From positions 1 to 16,984 of the forward strand of contig JAJXXM010000207.1 of assembly GCA_021781095.1 (NCBI GenBank): a stretch of DNA of 16,984 bases, given 5' to 3'. Origin of the DNA: a bacterium. GTDB lineage: Bacteria > Eremiobacterota > Eremiobacteria > Baltobacterales > Baltobacteraceae. Shown piece after piece: positions 15,637-16,984 of this stretch. Position numbers and translations under genes: made by a program. Every line of letters begins with the position of its first letter. The first letter of the stretch is position 1. Under the pieces are notes generated by a model. That model did no database searches. It worked only from the letters and a program-made list of their open reading frames with translations, and was not told the origin of the DNA.

Positions 15637-16433
15637 CAAGTACCCTCAAACTGCGGCCGGCGTTTCGCGATGAAGGCCTCGTATGCGCGGCGAAAATCGC
15701 CGCTCGCCATCAACGCCGCTTGAACGCGCGCTTCCATCGCGATTTCCTCGCCGAGCTCCATTCCCGGTGCCGCCTCGAGCATCGCCTTGGTGACCTCGTG
15801 TGCGCGCGTCGGTCCGCTCGCAATCTCGCGCGCCCACGATCGCGCGTCTTCATCGAGCAGTTCGGGCGCGCAGAGCCGGTTGAAGAACCCCCACGAGAGC
15901 GCCTCCTCGCCCGAGAGTTCTCGCCCGGTGTAGAGCAACTCGCTCGCCCGGCCCAGGCCGAGAATGCGCGGTAGCATCGCGCAGGCGCCCATATCCGCCC
16001 CGGAGAGCCCGACGCGCACGAAGAGAAACGCGACGCGAGCCCGGGCGGTGCCCAGACGAAGATCGGAGGCCATCGCGAGGATCGCCCCAGCTCCGGCGCA
16101 GACGCCGTCGACGGCGGCAACGATCGGCTGCGGGCAGGCGCGCATCGCCGCCACGACGGCACCGGTCATCTCGGTAAACCGCAGTCGCTCGTCGGGAGCC
16201 ATCGCGACCAGCGGCCCGATAATCTCCCGCACATCACCGCCGGAACAAAAATTTCCGCCCGCGCCGCGCAGCAACACCGCGCGCACGGCGCGATCGGTTT
16301 TCAACGCTTGAAAGCCGTCGCGTAAGGCCGCATAGATCTCGAAGGTCAGTGGATTTTTTCGCTCCGGGCGCGCGAGCGTCAGCGTCATGACGCCGTCTTC
16401 CGTCGATACCTGCAGGCCCTCCGCCTCGGTCAC
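15636..16433 (-). CDS. Crotonase-fold (enoyl-CoA hydratase family) protein lacking the canonical glutamates
   Basis: A 265-residue enoyl-CoA hydratase/isomerase family protein. The CoA-binding and oxyanion-hole motifs are present: [13 protein letters not shown] (22-34), [10 protein letters not shown] (59-68) and [21 protein letters not shown] (108-128). The two acid residues of ordinary hydratases (Glu144 and Glu164 in the rat enzyme) align with Ile118 and with the LFVR segment at 137-140, so neither is kept. It may therefore isomerise, hydrolyse or cleave rather than hydrate. From memory, the [10 protein letters not shown]...IIGPL and DMGACA...[11 protein letters not shown] segments are typical of the crotonases in 2-aminobenzoyl-CoA / salicylyl-CoA clusters. 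The open frame reaches 16949, but GTG 16433 overlaps the TGA of the lipoprotein gene and places the start just before the first beta strand. Confidence 0.88.
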   Translation of the reverse strand: MTEAEGLQVSTEDGVMTLTLARPERKNPLTFEIYAALRDGFQALKTDRAVRAVLLRGAGGNFCSGGDVREIIGPLVAMAPDERLRFTEMTGAVVAAMRACPQPIVAAVDGVCAGAGAILAMASDLRLGTARARVAFLFVRVGLSGADMGACAMLPRILGLGRASELLYTGRELSGEEALSWGFFNRLCAPELLDEDARSWAREIASGPTRAHEVTKAMLEAAPGMELGEEIAMEARVQAALMASGDFRRAYEAFIAKRRPQFEGT

Positions 16434-16861
16434 TGCATCACCAACGGGAGATCTTGCTCGCTTCGCAGCCCCGCACTGTTTCGAGCGATGACGCGGAGCG
16501 CGTACGAGCGTGTAAAAATCGGCGGCCAATCGAAAAGTGCGAGCTTGAATGTAAACCTGCCATACGCCGTTCGCGGAACGTCGATCGAGAACAGATTCGT
16601 GCGTACCTCCACCGACGCGGTATTCGTCGAGGTCACGAAGCTTCCGCTCCACGTCGTGCCGCGGCGGAGATCGAGGCTCGAGAAGTGCATGGCGAGCATT
16701 CTCGGGGGCGCGTCGTTGCCGAGGATTTCCGGGCTCGGCATCGCGACCGGCGCCGTTCCGACCGAGACGTCCCGCGGAAGCGGCGGCACGTGCGAGACGC
16801 AACCGACGAGTGCGAGGAGCGCTATCGATGCGAGCAAGCGACGCAATGCAACGGCGAGCAT
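16430..16861 (-). CDS. Lipoprotein of unknown function
   Basis: A 143-residue protein with a lipoprotein signal: basic start [21 protein letters not shown], lipobox LVGC with Cys21. The mature part opens with a proline-rich linker ([21 protein letters not shown]) and then about 95 residues in which beta strands can be seen, such as [37 protein letters not shown] and [12 protein letters not shown]. This looks like a single immunoglobulin-like sandwich. ATG 16861 is preceded by GAGGGGG with a short spacer. Its TGA overlaps the GTG of the crotonase gene, so it is the first visible gene of that coupled run. Role is unknown; it is an odd partner for cytoplasmic CoA enzymes. Confidence 0.75.
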   Translation of the reverse strand: MLAVALRRLLASIALLALVGCVSHVPPLPRDVSVGTAPVAMPSPEILGNDAPPRMLAMHFSSLDLRRGTTWSGSFVTSTNTASVEVRTNLFSIDVPRTAYGRFTFKLALFDWPPIFTRSYALRVIARNSAGLRSEQDLPLVMQ

Positions 16862-16984
16862 GCCCCCTCATCGGCGCGTGCGGCGTTGGATTCCTGCACG
16901 ACGGAGGGGCACACGGCTCGCTTGCATAAGGTCGCGCCATGGAAGGCAACGCTTCCGGTAGTCTTGCAATCGATTACGCTCTCT

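Noticed and set aside
16434..16949. Upstream extension of the crotonase reading frame
   Set aside because: The added 172 residues are arginine/proline-rich, resemble nothing, and overlap the lipoprotein gene, which has a real signal peptide. The coupled GTG at 16433 is the sensible start.
16862..16984. Right-edge segment as a promoter or gene start
   Set aside because: No convincing -35/-10 pair, coding start or repeat is visible; TTGCAA near 16965 has no matching -10 at a normal distance.
1..16984. CRISPR arrays, tRNA or rRNA genes, insertion sequences, phage genes
   Set aside because: No regularly spaced repeats, cloverleaf sequences, transposase motifs or phage structural proteins were seen on either strand.

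Overview
The window is GC-rich and gene-dense, with many start/stop overlaps. It suggests a bacterium with an outer membrane: it encodes a DUF5916-type outer-membrane barrel, a lipoprotein and a type IV prepilin. The ribosomal proteins S12 and S7 are clearly bacterial. The mix of genes (short GntR regulator, DUF3558-like secreted protein, partial aryl-CoA cluster, many genes of unknown function) reminds me of little-studied soil lineages such as Candidatus Eremiobacterota. That is an impression, not a demonstrated assignment. No tRNA, rRNA, CRISPR array, insertion sequence or phage gene was seen.

Layout. (1) 1-891, minus strand: start of the str operon, with a strong sigma70-type promoter, a leader hairpin, rpsL (S12 with an extra loop of about 21 residues) and rpsG (cut by the window edge). 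(2) 922-3492, minus strand: a tightly coupled three-gene unit of a 7-TM membrane protein, a short YtrA-type GntR regulator and an exported beta-lactamase-fold serine hydrolase. Its upstream region (3504-3581) holds a perfect inverted repeat and a degraded copy 31 bp away, a plausible GntR operator pair. (3) 3582-4718, plus strand: a divergent membrane O-acyltransferase starting at TTG. (4) 4726-5815, minus strand: two small secreted proteins, one DUF3558-like, behind a promoter that leaves almost no 5' leader. (5) 5909-6963, plus strand: a type IV prepilin coupled to a membrane-anchored minor-pilin-like protein. (6) 6970-7755, minus strand: an alpha/beta hydrolase, head to head with (7) 7764-8699, an EamA-family transporter. 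(8) 8715-10779, plus strand: DUF3311 protein, MctP-like monocarboxylate symporter and RidA, an overlapping transport unit. (9) 10776-16861, minus strand: a five-gene overlapping run of lipoprotein, crotonase-fold protein, acyl-CoA dehydrogenase, benzoate/2-aminobenzoate-type CoA ligase and DUF5916 outer-membrane protein.

How it may work together. Regions 8 and 9 converge with overlapping stop codons. Together they hold an inner-membrane carboxylate symporter, a RidA imine deaminase, an aryl-acid CoA ligase, an acyl-CoA dehydrogenase, a crotonase lacking the usual catalytic glutamates, and an outer-membrane barrel. From memory, the ligase, dehydrogenase, crotonase and RidA match the accessory gene set of aerobic 2-aminobenzoyl-CoA / salicylyl-CoA degradation clusters, but the signature hydroxylase/oxidoreductase is absent here. 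The most interesting readings are that this is a rewired or remote aryl-CoA pathway with its own envelope uptake parts, and that the GntR unit is a self-contained envelope-response module.
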